Origin: Chloroflexota bacterium
Lineage (GTDB): Bacteria; Chloroflexota; Anaerolineae; Aggregatilineales; UBA2796
DNA length: 6,726 bases
Direction of reading: 5' to 3'
Assembly: GCA_003695215.1 (NCBI GenBank)
Contig: RFIM01000225.1
Span: 1-6,726, forward strand
This document shows, one piece after another, positions 6,329 through 6,726 of the stretch. The notes beneath the pieces were generated by a model, which was given only the letters and a program-made list of their open reading frames with translations, was not told the origin of the DNA and did not search any database. Within the stretch, counting starts at the first letter, position 1, and each line of letters begins with the position of its first letter. The translations under genes and the position numbers were made by a program.

Positions 6329-6726
6329 ATGCAGCCCATCAAAAGCGCCTGGTGGCGCCTGGTGAAGTTCGGATTCCGCCTGCTTTACAACGAGCTGGCG
6401 TTCACCTATGATGCTGTGAGCGTCATTGTCAGCTTGGGCGAATGGCAGGCTTGGCAGCGCGCTGCGCTGAACTTCCTGCCGCCGCACGCCGCGCCTGTGC
6501 TGGAATTGGCGCACGGCACGGGCAATTTACAGCGCGCTTTGCACGCCGCGGGCATTCGCAGCCTCGCCATTGACCTGAGTCCCCACATGAGCAGGCTTGC
6601 GGCGCGCAAGTTGCGCCGCGCCAAAGCGCCTGTGCGCTTGATCCGCGCCCGTGCCGAGCAGCTGCCCTTCCGCGCCCAGGCCTTTCCAGCTGCGATCAGC
6701 ACCTTCCCTACTGCCTTCATCCTCGC
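6329..6726 (+). CDS. Class I SAM-dependent methyltransferase, N-terminal part, cut by the window edge
   Basis: The frame is open from the ATG at 6329 to the right edge (132 codons). AGGAG at 6319-6323 lies five bases before the ATG, a clear Shine-Dalgarno. Residues 57-66 read VLELAHGTGN, the glycine-rich motif I that binds S-adenosylmethionine; AIDLSPHM (80-87) carries the acidic residue Asp82 that would bind the ribose hydroxyls; ARAEQLPF (107-114) and AISTFPTAFI (122-131) match the following motifs. The His-Gly-Thr-Gly form of motif I and the opening YNELAFTYDAVS resemble UbiE-like methyltransferases of unknown substrate that I recall from Chloroflexota. No membrane segment is evident, though the N-terminus is rich in aromatic and basic residues. 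The substrate cannot be named. The gene lies behind a terminator, with no space for its own promoter between them. Confidence 0.8.
   Translation, partial: MQPIKSAWWRLVKFGFRLLYNELAFTYDAVSVIVSLGEWQAWQRAALNFLPPHAAPVLELAHGTGNLQRALHAAGIRSLAIDLSPHMSRLAARKLRRAKAPVRLIRARAEQLPFRAQAFPAAISTFPTAFIL

Overview
The window looks like ordinary chromosomal DNA from a GC-rich bacterium, most likely a member of the Chloroflexota. This placement rests on remembered family features and was not tested by search. The features are an Obg GTPase with a C-terminal OCT domain directly followed by nadD, a plant-like cystathionine gamma-synthase, and a methyltransferase of the 'ELxHGxG' type. No mobile element, CRISPR array, phage gene or foreign-looking stretch is visible.

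Layout. Positions 1-6063 hold six genes, all on the minus strand and read right to left: a plant-type cystathionine gamma-synthase (4798-6063), homoserine kinase thrB (3863-4801), the ribosome-assembly GTPase obgE (2560-3825), nicotinate-nucleotide adenylyltransferase nadD (1883-2563), a nickel-pincer (LarA-type) racemase/epimerase (565-1872) and the N-terminal third or so of a uronate isomerase uxaC (1-581, running off the left edge). Junctions are tight: 4-nt ATGA overlaps at two of them, a 17-nt overlap at larA/uxaC, a 10-nt gap at nadD/larA and a 37-nt gap before obgE. A good sigma70-type promoter (6098-6126) reads into the first gene. A weaker possible internal promoter and an 8-bp dyad sit just before obgE.

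Positions 6064-6205 are a short divergent promoter region. On the plus strand a second good promoter (6164-6192) drives a tRNA-Gly(GCC) gene (6206-6277), followed by a strong intrinsic terminator (6285-6311). Only 17 nt after the terminator T-run a partial class I SAM-dependent methyltransferase begins (6329 to the right edge).

How the genes may work together. ThrB makes O-phosphohomoserine, which plant-type cystathionine gamma-synthases use, so the first two genes plausibly form a methionine/threonine branch-point unit. NadD makes nicotinic acid adenine dinucleotide, which is the precursor of NAD and also the starting compound for the nickel-pincer cofactor of LarA enzymes. The LarA-type protein is translationally linked to uxaC, which suggests a sugar-acid rather than a lactate substrate. 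These links are inferences from gene order plus known biochemistry. I see no clearly new type of system here; the most interesting points are these cofactor and substrate links and the two junctions with possible regulatory structure.
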